Of a stretch of DNA of 64,000 bases, positions 55,005 through 64,000 are shown piece by piece. Location of the stretch: positions 15,667,680-15,731,679 of the forward strand of contig OW203734.1 in the NCBI GenBank assembly GCA_934045075.1. Direction: 5' to 3'. The translations under genes were made by a program, and so were the position numbers. Positions within the stretch are counted from its first letter, which is position 1. Each line of letters opens with the position of its first letter. The notes below the pieces were generated by a model. The model saw only the letters and a list, made by a program, of their open reading frames with translations, searched no databases and was not told the origin of the DNA. The stretch is from Yponomeuta sedellus. Its lineage: Eukaryota; Arthropoda; Insecta; Lepidoptera; Yponomeutidae.

Positions 55005-56265
55005 TTGAAAGTCGATATTCAAATGTTTCACATTTTTTAAAAAAGAACATCATAGAAACCATTTGAAAAAAGTTTCATTCGAAAACCTCAAACCATGAAG
55101 ATTCTATGTCAATTCAAAGAAGCATAGGTTCTTTGAATAAAACGGCAATTTCATACTTTAACCCCTGTTACATTGAAGTAGCTGGTACGGTTTAGTAATA
55201 GAACACGCATGCTCTACCAGTTAAGGTGGGCAAATATTAGACTTAAATAAAGTATAACAAATTTACAATCTTACAATTAATATTAAAAACAAACTCTGAG
55301 TAAATAACACTTAAAAAGAAATTAAAATTTGTAATCTTTTTATTTTTTTATTATACTACTAGGTGACCCAGCGAACTTCTTACCGCTTAACAGTCGATTA
55401 GTTATTTTTTCTATTTTGCCCTTCGTAAGAATTTAGCGAAATCGGTTCAGCTGCTCTTGAGATTTGCGCTTACCAACACATTCAGCGATTCATTTTTATA
55501 TTATAAAAAGATACGGAACATGTCGAAGAGAGATGGAGCGCCTTACAACCGGCCTATTAAGTCCCAAGGCCAGAAGCCAAAGGTCTGCTTGTCTAGTTTC
55601 GCTCGCTCGTTTCTGACTGAAGTGATAGAATGATAAATATAAAATCCAAACCAAAGCCGATCCGGCCGGAAGCAGTCAAATTTGTCCGGACAAGGGGTCA
55701 AAAATCTAACACACTACACAAAACTAGACAGATGGATAGGCATGCACAGAGATCTCATCAGAGATGAGAAAAGATAAGAATAGAGTTGTTCCTTATTCAC
55801 TAATTTAAGTGACTAAAAAAATCAGAAATCACAAATCCAACACGCTTAAAAGTCAGCTTTCTGCAGCAAACCTTGTGGTTCCTCTGCCTTTACTGCTTTA
55901 ATAACTTCTCCCGCTTCTTTATTAGGATAGTCGCGTTAACCGAATCGCTTAATCTGGCTTAAGCTGGTAAATTTCGTTTTTCGTTCGGCCGAAGTTGGCT
56001 AGCCAATTGATTGAATAAATACGTTCACTAAGTGCTTAAAATAATTTGGCCGCCAGTTGTACCTACAATTTGTCTGGTGCAACAAAGGCTTTAACCATTA
56101 TAGTAGTAAAATAACTCCGAGAGGGCTTGCTTCTGGCTACGATGCAGAAGGCGGTGCTGCTTAATGCAGCCCGGATAATCTGATGTTTGCTCTCGTTGTC
56201 AGCCTGACCTCTGGCTGCTTGAACTTCTCAGACGGAAGCGTTTATCTGGCCATTTCGGTTAGATG
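55005..56265. other. Non-coding DNA
   Basis: No gene is supported. LINE-type 3' module remnants lie near 56045-56085 (tggccgccagttgtac). Confidence 0.35.
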
Positions 56266-56267
56266 AG

Positions 56268-56630
56268 GATCGATATCAACCCTTTATATGTCCCCACTGT
56301 TGGGGCACGGATGTATTGCATGAAGGTTAGGCCATACTCCAACACGGGGGCCAAGTCCGGGTTGATGGAGGATTGTAAGACAGTGGCGGGCCTTACTGTC
56401 AGAAGTAATCAAGCCGCCCAAAAGGCCTCCGACATGGCTTAACGGCTGCCGTTACATGACAGCCGGCACCAACGGCTTAACGTGCCTTGCGAAGCACGGA
56501 AGCGCTCGTAAAAAAATGTCAGCAGCGGTAGTCACGAGACGGTCACCCATCCAGTATCTGACCGCGCCTGTTGTTGCTTAACCCAAGTGATTGATTCCAA
56601 TCACTCGGTTCCGCTAGGCCACGAGTGCTT
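56268..56630 (-). repeat. SINE-5S copy 8, nearly full length
   Basis: Reversed copy from 'cgatatcaacccttta' to 'ccacgagtgctt'. The 5S-like head is at about 56535-56625. Confidence 0.8.
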
Positions 56631-56734
56631 AGATTAATATCTCTTTTTCTATCGAAATTTCTTGAAAAATGGCCGGTGAATCATTGTATCTGCGAAAAAA
56701 CAGTCATAATGCATCCACTGCGCTGCACTGTAGG

Positions 56735-56925
56735 ACACAGGCCTTCTTGAGCGACAGTCTTGGCTTAGTGACCTCGCTTAATTGCACACCGCGGATTGGC
56801 AATTTTGAAGCGCTGAGATATGTGAACTTATCTGACACTCAGGTTTCCTCACGAAGTTTTCTTTCACCGCTAGCGAGCGGTACCTACTGCTAAGTTCACA
56901 AATGTATTTAAAAAACAAAGTTATA
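56735..56925 (-). repeat. SINE-D fragment
   Basis: 'gacacaggccttcttgagcg', 'gcgctgagatatgtgaactt', 'tcaggtttcctcacgaagtt'. The head is lost. Confidence 0.5.
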
Positions 56926-57264
56926 GATAAAAACCAAAATCAGTCGTTAAAATCAGTCTATAAAAGGCAAAATGTTAGTGGCAGATAAATTCACTACATA
57001 TTTCCATATTTTAATGTTAACATCATTACCTGTCATAGTATCCGTAGTATTATTAGAAAGAAACATTCCGAGGCACAATTTTGGACTAAGAGACAAAATA
57101 AACGAAATTGGTAGTTACGACGACGTTTTATTTAATTAATTCGCCACCCGCTTTTTACCGAAAGTACCAATTTCGATGGTACATATTCGATATTTAGAAT
57201 TTTTAATATAGATTTAACGACATTTGATGAAATTATTAGTTAAATTATTCATTTTGGCGTGCCT

Positions 57265-57362
57265 GGGCTCCCCTATGTCCAGCAGTGGGTGAGTACGGGC
57301 TGATTGATTGATTGATTGATCGATCGATCGATCGATCGATCGATCGATTGATTGATTGATGG
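57265..57362 (-). repeat. Repeat end with (gatt)n(gatc)n(gatt)n tract
   Basis: 'ctcccctatgtccagcagtg' runs into 'ggtgagtacgggc' and then gatt units, about seven gatc units and gatt units again (57302-57360). The gatc part is self-complementary. Confidence 0.75.
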
Positions 57363-57424
57363 ACTGCCTTCTTGACCTAGCTGTATCACGTCTGATTACC
57401 GTGCCGAAAGTTGCAAAAACATTG

Positions 57425-58165
57425 CATAGAGTTAGCTGACACCCTGGATTAACAAATAGGCTACGTTTTACTGCGGGAAAATATCTTATCCCCATGGGAA
57501 AAGCGCGAAACCGCGGATAAAACTGCGGGTCATACCTAGTAATACCATAATTCATTTCCAAGAAGATAATACCGCTGGACGTACGAGGGTCATGATTACT
57601 TATGAACTTCAGTGTCCATTGCTCAAATGGCCATGGCTACACAGTTCAAAGTTTTAAAAAGTTCAAAGTACAATAATAGCAATGTATCTCGCAAAACAAA
57701 AATCACCCATAAACCATTTTAAGAAGACGCTAACTTGCAAAACACGGTCCTTGAGAAACACAAATTTTATAACGGCGTAAGTTTGTGTGTATCTATTTTT
57801 GTTACTTCTTCACGTCAATCGGACCAATTTTAATAAATTTTTGGTATGAAGTTAGCTGACACCCAGCATTAACACATAGGCTACGTTTTACTGCGGGAAA
57901 ATACCTTTTACTCATAGGAAAATCAATAAATCGCGGCTAAAACTGCGGGTCAAATCTAGTAATACCATATTTAATTTCCAAACTGGATGTATGAGTGTCA
58001 TGGTTACTTACGAACGTTAGTTTCCATTGTTCAAATGACCACGGCCACACAGTTCAAACTATGAAAACGTTCAAAGTACAATAGTAGCAATCAATCTCGC
58101 AAGACAATCGTCCATAAACCATTTTAAGAAGACGCCAACTTGCAAGACACGGGCCTAGAGAATCT
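57425..58165 (+). repeat. Old 420-bp tandem duplication with Helitron-like ends
   Basis: 57426-57760 and 57846-58165 align with a constant 420-bp shift. Each holds a Helitron-like 3' end ('ctgcgggaaaatat/atacc', 'ccgcggataaaactgcgggt'-type, ending ctagt at 57540 and 57960) and the same non-repeat flank (accattttaagaagacgc). Divergence is several per cent or more. Confidence 0.7.
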
Positions 58166-58169
58166 TTTC

Positions 58170-58690
58170 TAAACTCCGAAGTGTTCTCAAGTTTCCCAAC
58201 GTGGCCGTGAAATATGCGGTGTCCCACTCCGGAGCAAAGTTTCTGTGGGCTTGCAAAATATAATAGAGATAGAAATACGGCCTGCGATGAAAGGCTAATA
58301 TATCGCACAGTACTTTTCTAAAAAGAAATGTAAACAGCGAAAATGTCAGGACGAGCCGTTTTCTTTGATACCTATTTTTGATTCGTGAAAAAGGTAAGAA
58401 AACGAATGTGAAATGTTCTAATATATTTATTTTATTATTCTAACTGGACATGTATTCTTATAAGATATGTACAAATAAAGAATTAACGAAAAACAATTTT
58501 CCGAAGGACCCCAACTTTTTATGAACACCTATTTCCTTCACGAAACGAAAATCATCAATAATGACAGAATTGTCTCACCTACGAATTTCGGCCTATGTTT
58601 TTTGAAGACACTGTATTTTGTGATAAACTTGCGTTATTCTTTGAAACAAAAAAAAATATAATTTGTTTTAACTTAAATCGCAATAAGTTT
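58170..58690. other. AT-rich DNA
   Basis: No gene or repeat recognised. Confidence 0.35.
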
Positions 58691-58695
58691 TTGAC

Positions 58696-58925
58696 AGTAA
58701 AATCAATTTAAAAACCTATTTAGAGGCTAAAAATTTCACCCATGCCGGGATTCGAACCCGCAACTTCTGGCTATCCATGCCAGGATACGTGTCTGGCACG
58801 GATAGCCCGAGGTTGCGGGTTCGAATCCCGGCATGGGTGAAATTTTTAGCCTCTAAATAGGTTTTTAAATTTGTCCTTAGCACGGGTTAGTGCATTAAAA
58901 AGAAAAATAGTATAGTAAAATCAAT
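58696..58925. repeat. SINE-A head-to-head dimer with 12-bp target duplication
   Basis: Exact 'agtaaaatcaat' at 58696-58707 and 58914-58925. The left arm is reversed, starts 'ttaaaaacctattt' and has no tail. The right arm is forward and has the complete tail (ttgtccttagcacgggttag plus A-rich end). The junction is in the anticodon region (ccaggatacgtgtctggcac). It is the mirror form of the 16244 dimer. Confidence 0.92.
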
Positions 58926-58929
58926 GTTA

Positions 58930-59600
58930 TTACGTAAATGTTAGCACAAAACTAACAGCGATCGCTGAGTACTCTGCACATTGCTGACTAAACAAAACTA
59001 ACAGCTATCGCTGGGCCATAATAGTCGAGAGTAGCATTCTATGAGGGTCACAAGCACCATTAAAGAGAACTGTCATCGTATTCATATATTCAATAACTAA
59101 ATATTGTATCATATAGCTGTAATTTTTTCGAAAACAATTTATTTCGGCCACCAAAGCCTCCTTCTGTTACGGTACATTTTGCGGTGGAAGTTCCCTGAAC
59201 GTCTGCGGCCGACACAGAGCCTCTCGAGTTTGAAAAGCTATTATTAAACCCTCAATAGGTTCGCCTCCATGTTTTGAAATATGTGCCATGCGCTGCGCTT
59301 TCAAACTTTTATTCTTATCGCGCGAAGACTCTATTCAGCTGACTAAACATATTATTCTGGTAGGGTTTTACAGCTAACAATTATCGGATTGCTTGAGTAA
59401 ATAAATTACCTGGAAATTAAAGCATAATGCTTTGCGTAAATCCTGGTAAAAATCCGCATAGTCAGGGTGAGTTTACGATGAGCACTTAAACACATTTTTG
59501 TATGAAACCTATACACGTACCATCGCAGGGCATAGCGAGAAAGAGATTATGGGCGTAATTACCACGCATTCAAATCGCGGATAGGCGATCAGGAATTTCG
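58930..59600. other. Non-coding DNA
   Basis: No gene is supported. Confidence 0.35.
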
Positions 59601-60180
59601 AGCGCTGAGGTATGTGAACACAGACATTTATTCCGAGCGCATGCTGAGGCGCTGGCGACGCAGCACAGCGCAGCGTGTAAGCAGCAGATTTTGTAAAGCA
59701 TATCGCATGCAGACACGTGCGACGCAGATATGTGTCAGCCCTGCTCTGCGTCTCGTTGTAAAGCCGGCACAGATTTCTGCGCAATGCGTGCACGTCGAGG
59801 CGTGTTTAGTAACAATTTCAATGCAATTTTGTTTTAGTTTGTATGATACAAATTATTCAGACTATTAAAAAAACACATTGAAAGAGTTATTATTGGTGGG
59901 AATCGCCAAGGAATGGAGTGAATAGTTGTGTCGCAGCATGCGGTGGGGGCCTATGTCTGCGTCAACTACCCTGCCCTCTACTGAACTGTGCAGCGTCGCC
60001 TGCGTCTCAGCATGCGCCCAGCCTTAGGTTTCCTCACGACGTTTTCATTCACAGTTAGTGAGCGGTATTTGCTACGACAAATTCACATACTTAACTTAGA
60101 AAACAAAGTGCGTGCCAGGATTAGAACCCCTGCCCTCCAGACCGCGGGGCCGGCATTTTACCGCTCCGCTACCACCGCAC
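59600..60180 (-). repeat. SINE-D split by an inverted-repeat element
   Basis: SINE-D pieces at 59600-59622 (gcgctgaggtatgtgaacac) and 60026-60180 (aggtttcctcacgacgtttt ...) are separated by about 400 bp. The insert's ends form an inverted repeat: 'cgagcgcatgctgaggcgct' near 59634 and its near complement near 59990-60024. Confidence 0.6.
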
Positions 60181-60502
60181 TTAAAGCACTTTTTATTGTT
60201 TGTTTATTTGCCTAAACTAAGGACCGAATAATTTAGGGTCACATCCCAAGACCTCGCCCACAAGGCCCGAAATACGTCAAATTCATTTGGCCAAGTTATG
60301 TGCCGCGTACAATGACAACTTATTAGTGGCTTGTGTGGGCATATCATATAACAAGAGGACGACTAATTAGTGTTTATAATCCCAAAAAGGTGTATAAGGT
60401 TTGTGGGAAGTGGAAAAAATTCTGATTTCTCCTTCTTCATCTGGGATACAGGCATGAGCTTATAATTATACTCGTATGTACCGTATTAATAAGGCCGCGC
60501 TT

Positions 60503-60862
60503 GAAGCGCTCGTGACCTAGTGGAACCGAATGATTGGAATCAATTACTTGGGTTAAGCAACAACAGGCGCGGACAGGTGCTGGATGGTTGACCATCCCAT
60601 GACTACCGCTAGTGTCATTTTTTTCGAGCGCTTCTGTACTTCGTTAGGTACGCTAAGCCGTTGGTGCCGGTTGTCATGTAATGGCCGTCACGTAAACCAC
60701 GTCAAAGGCCTTATGGGCGGGTTGATAACTTGTAACAATAAGGCCCGCCACTGGCTTACAATCCTCCACCAACCCGGACTTGGCCCCGTGGCCTAACTTT
60801 CTTGCGATGCAGGAAGAGGCCCGCGCCCCAGCAGTGAGGACTCACAAAGGGCAGATATCAGC
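60503..60862 (+). repeat. SINE-5S copy 9
   Basis: Forward copy. The head has 'gggttaagcaacaacaggcg' and 'ggatggttgaccatc'. The 'ccatactccacc' block is lost. Confidence 0.8.
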
Positions 60863-60869
60863 CTATTGG

Positions 60870-61072
60870 GAAGAGCGGGTGATCGTGCTCTTCCAATATA
60901 AAGGGAAATTTCCCGCTAGGCAGATTGTATGCCTGGGGACGGCTGGGAACTAATGTTAGTTAGACATTGTATTTATGGTATGTAATTGAAACACTTTGAT
61001 TGCGCGATGCAGGAATGTTGGAGTTTGTAGTGCGCGTGCAGACTTGACATGTGCTCGCCACAAACCTATACA
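60870..61072 (+). repeat. Unclassified repeat H, copy 2
   Basis: Begins 'gggaagagcgggtgatcgtg' with a complementary 'gctcttcc' behind it, so the start can fold into an 8-bp hairpin. 'atataaaggg' follows, then the block shared with 37290-37390. Confidence 0.6.
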
Positions 61073-61079
61073 CAGTACC

Positions 61080-61560
61080 ATTTTCCACGTAGCGTTTCTT
61101 TCATTGGTCAGACGAGAACCATGACGTGGACAGCTACTTAAAGCCATAGTTAAGCTCGTTAAGTAATTTCGGTTCACCCTCGTATTGTTAGCGAAGGTCG
61201 TTACCAGAATGTATCTAAGTCAGGCAGAGTGACAGGTTTAAACGTTGTGTAAGCACAAATAATACATAGAAGTACCAACATCTACGTTCCGATGTCACTT
61301 TGTTGTTTTGCGAGTTTGATATGGATATGACAGTTTGCTGAGATACTTTAGACCCGGACTTGAAATGTAAATTCAGGGCCTTCGCGGTGGTAGTAGATGA
61401 TTTATTTAAATAGATACGCTTTGGTTAGTAGGCCTTGTTACTGCATAACTTGAGTAGAGCCACCTTCAAATGATTAAAATACTCATAAATGACGAGTAAT
61501 TTAAATAGGATACCATTCTTCGTCCAAGAAACGCTATTATCATTAATTTACATGAACATA
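61080..61560. other. Non-coding DNA
   Basis: No gene recognised. Confidence 0.35.
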
Positions 61561-61565
61561 ACAAA

Positions 61566-61740
61566 ACCTCACGCCTGTATCCCAGAGGGGTAGGCAGAGA
61601 CCAGGGACTGCCTCTTGCCTCTATCCTGACCTTCGCTTCATTAACGTCTATTAGTCGTATCATGCACGCACGCCGAGCTACTTTTTATCGTCCCTTTTGC
61701 TAATACATTCCCTATTCGTTCGGAGTATGTTCACCAAAGA
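61566..61740 (-). mobile_element. LINE 3' end, same family as 14336, decayed
   Basis: 'cctcacgcctgtatcccaga' through 'atgcacgcacgcc' and 'ccctattcgttcggagtatg'. Frame broken. Confidence 0.7.
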
Positions 61741-61898
61741 CTTCTCTCACCTTCAACCCCAATTGCTTTATTACCAAAAAAAGTTCTTGACTGGTAAAAA
61801 AAGTTCTTAACTATTGTTTCTCAGCTACCGCTTTTTGCGTTGTTGCCAACATAACAAGTGTTTTTGAACTAAAACTTCGTAAGCACAACACATTGTAG

Positions 61899-62051
61899 AC
61901 TTTTTGTCCGGATCCACTTAAGGGTGTGTGAGACGAGCAACCGACGACGCGAGCTCCGTCTCTGCTCACCATGATTAAGCTCTGCGAATCAGAGCGAAAC
62001 TTGGTCGGACTCTTCCGATATAACAACACCCGTAAGTAGATCCGGACAAAA
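61899..62051. mobile_element. MITE-M copy 2, opposite orientation
   Basis: Ends 'actttttgtccggatccact' and 'agtagatccggacaaaaatt'. The core 'gcgagctccgtctctgctca' is the reverse of the core at 34737-34896. Confidence 0.82.
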
Positions 62052-62069
62052 ATTCTATAACAAGTGTTC

Positions 62070-62195
62070 TCAAAGGTTGTGTGGAAGAGACTCTTATTTT
62101 AGTTATAAGGCCGCCGTCTTTACTCTAAGGTTAAGAAATCTGTGTAAATGCCAATTTTATGCACAATAAAAATAATGTTCTCTATCTATCTAACT
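62070..62195 (+). repeat. LINE-type 3' module
   Basis: 'aaggttgtgtggaagagact', 'ttataaggccgccgtcttta', 'gcacaataaaaataatgttc' and a tatc tail. Confidence 0.55.
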
Positions 62196-62362
62196 TTTCA
62201 GTGTGTGATGAGTTGAAAACCAGAGGAGCTTTTGACAAACAATAGCACACAAAAATAAACTGTATTGTTAATATCTTTCAAGAAATAATAATAGCTTCGT
62301 CACAACACATTCACTTGTTCTAGTCCCAAAGTAGAATATTCCATATGTACAATGCACGGGAG

Positions 62363-62626
62363 TGGTGGTAGCGGAGCGGTGTAGAACGCCGGTTTCTCAA
62401 TCGGGAGGTCGTGGGTTCGAACCCCGGCATGTACCAATGACTTTGTTTTCTAAGTTATGTACATTTGTGAAATTATAGTAGCAATACTACTCGCTGACGA
62501 TAAAGGAAAACATCGTAAGGAAACCCTAGTGTCTGAGGTGTTAGCGTACCTCAGCGCTTGCTACGTATAATGGCCCAACTATGAGGCTAAGTGCGGAAAT
62601 CTCAGGTCTAACTTACTAACTATGTA
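62363..62626 (+). repeat. SINE-D copy, well preserved
   Basis: 'gtggtagcggagcggtgtag', B-box 'gtgggttcgaaccccggc', then 'cctcagcgcttgctacgtat'. Close to the copy at 11881. Confidence 0.78.
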
Positions 62627-62699
62627 CAATGCACTGTCTTTACGGTGCCTAGGCTGTGACATCACAACCATGAAAATACACTAGGACTGGGTTAATGTT

Positions 62700-62906
62700 A
62701 TATTTTAAACTGGTCTAATCGCGATTATTCAACCTATTCGCGGTAGTAGTGAGTGTTGTATGTCAGCCCGCTGCAAAAAACTAAAAGTGACTACCAACAA
62801 AAATTTACTGTACTCGCCACGTCAGTCTACGCGTGACCGTGAAAGGTCGTGGATTAAGGTAATTACGTTTCACCTAATAAATGATCGCGATTAGACCCAT
62901 TTAATA
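62700..62906. mobile_element. MITE, 'acgggtct' family copy 2
   Basis: Left 'aactggtctaatcgcgatta' and right 'gatcgcgattagacccattt', with 'aaggtaattacgtttcacct' before the right end. Same family as 13227-13402. Confidence 0.65.
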
Positions 62907-63017
62907 TATAACTATGTATGGGGCCATGTATATTCTCATGGTCTCCACTGAGAATTGAACCCAGGACTTTTGTTTTGGTAGTCAAGCGTAGTGGTGTGAT
63001 GTGTGGTGTCGGCCTAG

Positions 63018-63262
63018 ACAATAGCACCAACCCAAATTCTTCCCGCGGGTGTCGTAAAAGGCGACTAAGGGACACAAACCGGGGGGTGGGCAGCAGCGCC
63101 CCCTGCAGTACAATTCCACCAAACTGCGATCCCCAACCCGCATGCCCAGCGTGGGGACTATGGGTATTACCCCCAATGAGGGCACAACCTTGCGCTATGG
63201 CGCTCATTAGGGGAGGGCTATGTCCAGCAGTGGACTAATATAGCCTGAAGAAGAGAAGAAGA
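63018..63262 (+). repeat. RTE-tail SINE, near full length
   Basis: Almost identical in plan to 36025-36272, from 'aatagcaccaacccaaattc' to a short (gaa)n tail. Confidence 0.8.
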
Positions 63263-63351
63263 GTCAAGCGTAGTAATTAGTGCAAACTTCTGGCGACCCC
63301 TGCTAGAAATCGAACTACAGCCGGTAATCAGACGTGATACCGCTAGACTGA

Positions 63352-63845
63352 AGGCCAGATTCTGAGTTGAGAATTTCGCTAAGTAAATAGTTAACTGTAG
63401 TGCTATCTCTTCGAATATCTCAGCAAAGAGCGTGACAGAACGTTACTTAATTCTTCTAATGTCTTTCTAATTTCCTTCAGCAACTTTCCATCTTAAGGTT
63501 GTCCGGAAAAATTGCTTTTAGGAATAAGGCCGCCAATTGTACTATATTCATAATTATTTTATTGTAATTGTTGTTTTTCCAGTGTACAATAAAGAATTAC
63601 TTTTACTATCTTATCTTTTTTAAAAAACCTATTTAGAGGCTAAAAATTCCACCTATGCCGGAATTTGAACCCGCGAAATCTGGCTATCCGTGCCAGCGCT
63701 CTTTTCAACTGAGCTAATGAGCAACTCACCGGCATCAGTGAAATTTCGAACCTCTTTACAGTATTCTCTCTATTACGTACACTTTATTATCTTATGTTAC
63801 TTAAGTTATTAACTTAGTGAAATTCTCTATTCAGAAACCAGCCAT
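63352..63845. mobile_element. MITE-E with LINE-type end and SINE-A nested inside
   Basis: MITE halves 63352-63450 and 63796-63845 share an exact 'gttacttaa' (63442-63450 and 63796-63804). The insert is a LINE-type 3' module (63490-63600, aataaagaattac), and in its tail a reversed SINE-A (about 63624-63773) with an imperfect 'actttnactatcttat' duplication. This is three levels of insertion. Confidence 0.75.
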
Positions 63846-64000
63846 GAGGCAGTCAAATGTTATTGATTGGTCAAATTGGGAAATTTAAAGCAAGTGAAGT
63901 GAAAAGAATTATGACAGTAAAGTAATGCCCAATCTCAGCCGGGGATCACGAGTAAATTTTACGTCGAGTCCATTCCCGGTGTCCCGGACGATTTTTTATT
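63846..64000. other. Window end, nothing recognised
   Basis: No feature is supported in the last 155 bases. Confidence 0.4.

Noticed and set aside
62863..63238. Open frames of about 110 codons on both strands, similar to frames at 12450-12827 and 35936-36221
   Set aside because: They are translations of the RTE-tail repeat. Only the dpr exon at 12474-12610, outside that repeat, was kept.

Overview
The window looks like intergenic or intronic DNA from an insect, most probably a moth or butterfly. It is AT-rich and crowded with SINEs, LINE fragments, MITEs and Helitron-like remnants of the lepidopteran kind. I could support only one host exon with confidence, an Ig-domain exon of the dpr family on the minus strand at 12474-12610. 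No bacterial operon, CRISPR array or true tRNA/rRNA gene is visible. The tRNA-like and 5S-like stretches are SINE heads.

The best-defined element is a complete env-bearing LTR retroelement of the gypsy/errantivirus type at 26451-34322. Its two 251-bp LTRs read as identical and it is flanked by a 4-bp duplication AGGG. It has a tRNA-Ser-type primer site, a leader with a 40-bp tandem array, an intact gag, an intact pol in the -1 frame and an intact env whose stop codon lies inside the 3' LTR. An AAATTTT heptamer sits exactly where the pol frame opens. An 11-nt leader exon ending at GTGAGT and an acceptor at 32373 are in phase and would give Env a signal sequence.

Around it the DNA is a stack of nested insertions. 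1-11750 holds SINEs, a few hairpins and long plain AT-rich DNA. 11755-16560 has a Helitron remnant broken by two SINEs, the dpr exon, a MITE, a long ACAT satellite and a decayed LINE with an exact 245-bp duplication and an inverted SINE dimer. 17180-25880 is mostly MITEs and SINEs. 34730-48700 holds foldback elements, a 1.2-kb TIR element with MITEs nested in it, a GC-rich island and more SINEs. 48700-58200 has LINE pieces, tandemly repeated units, a 449-bp near-perfect inverted repeat, an 8-bp minisatellite and a 420-bp old tandem duplication. 58700-64000 has another inverted SINE dimer, nested SINE/MITE/LINE insertions and a second copy of several families.

Two patterns stand out. First, one tRNA-derived SINE family (called SINE-A here) repeatedly appears as an inverted, often palindromic unit. 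Four copies (5047-5234, 16244-16476, 40707-40918, 58708-58913) have a single pair of target-site duplications and the same internal breakpoint. Second, a 5S-rRNA-like SINE family (SINE-5S) has about nine copies, one of them inverted in the same way.
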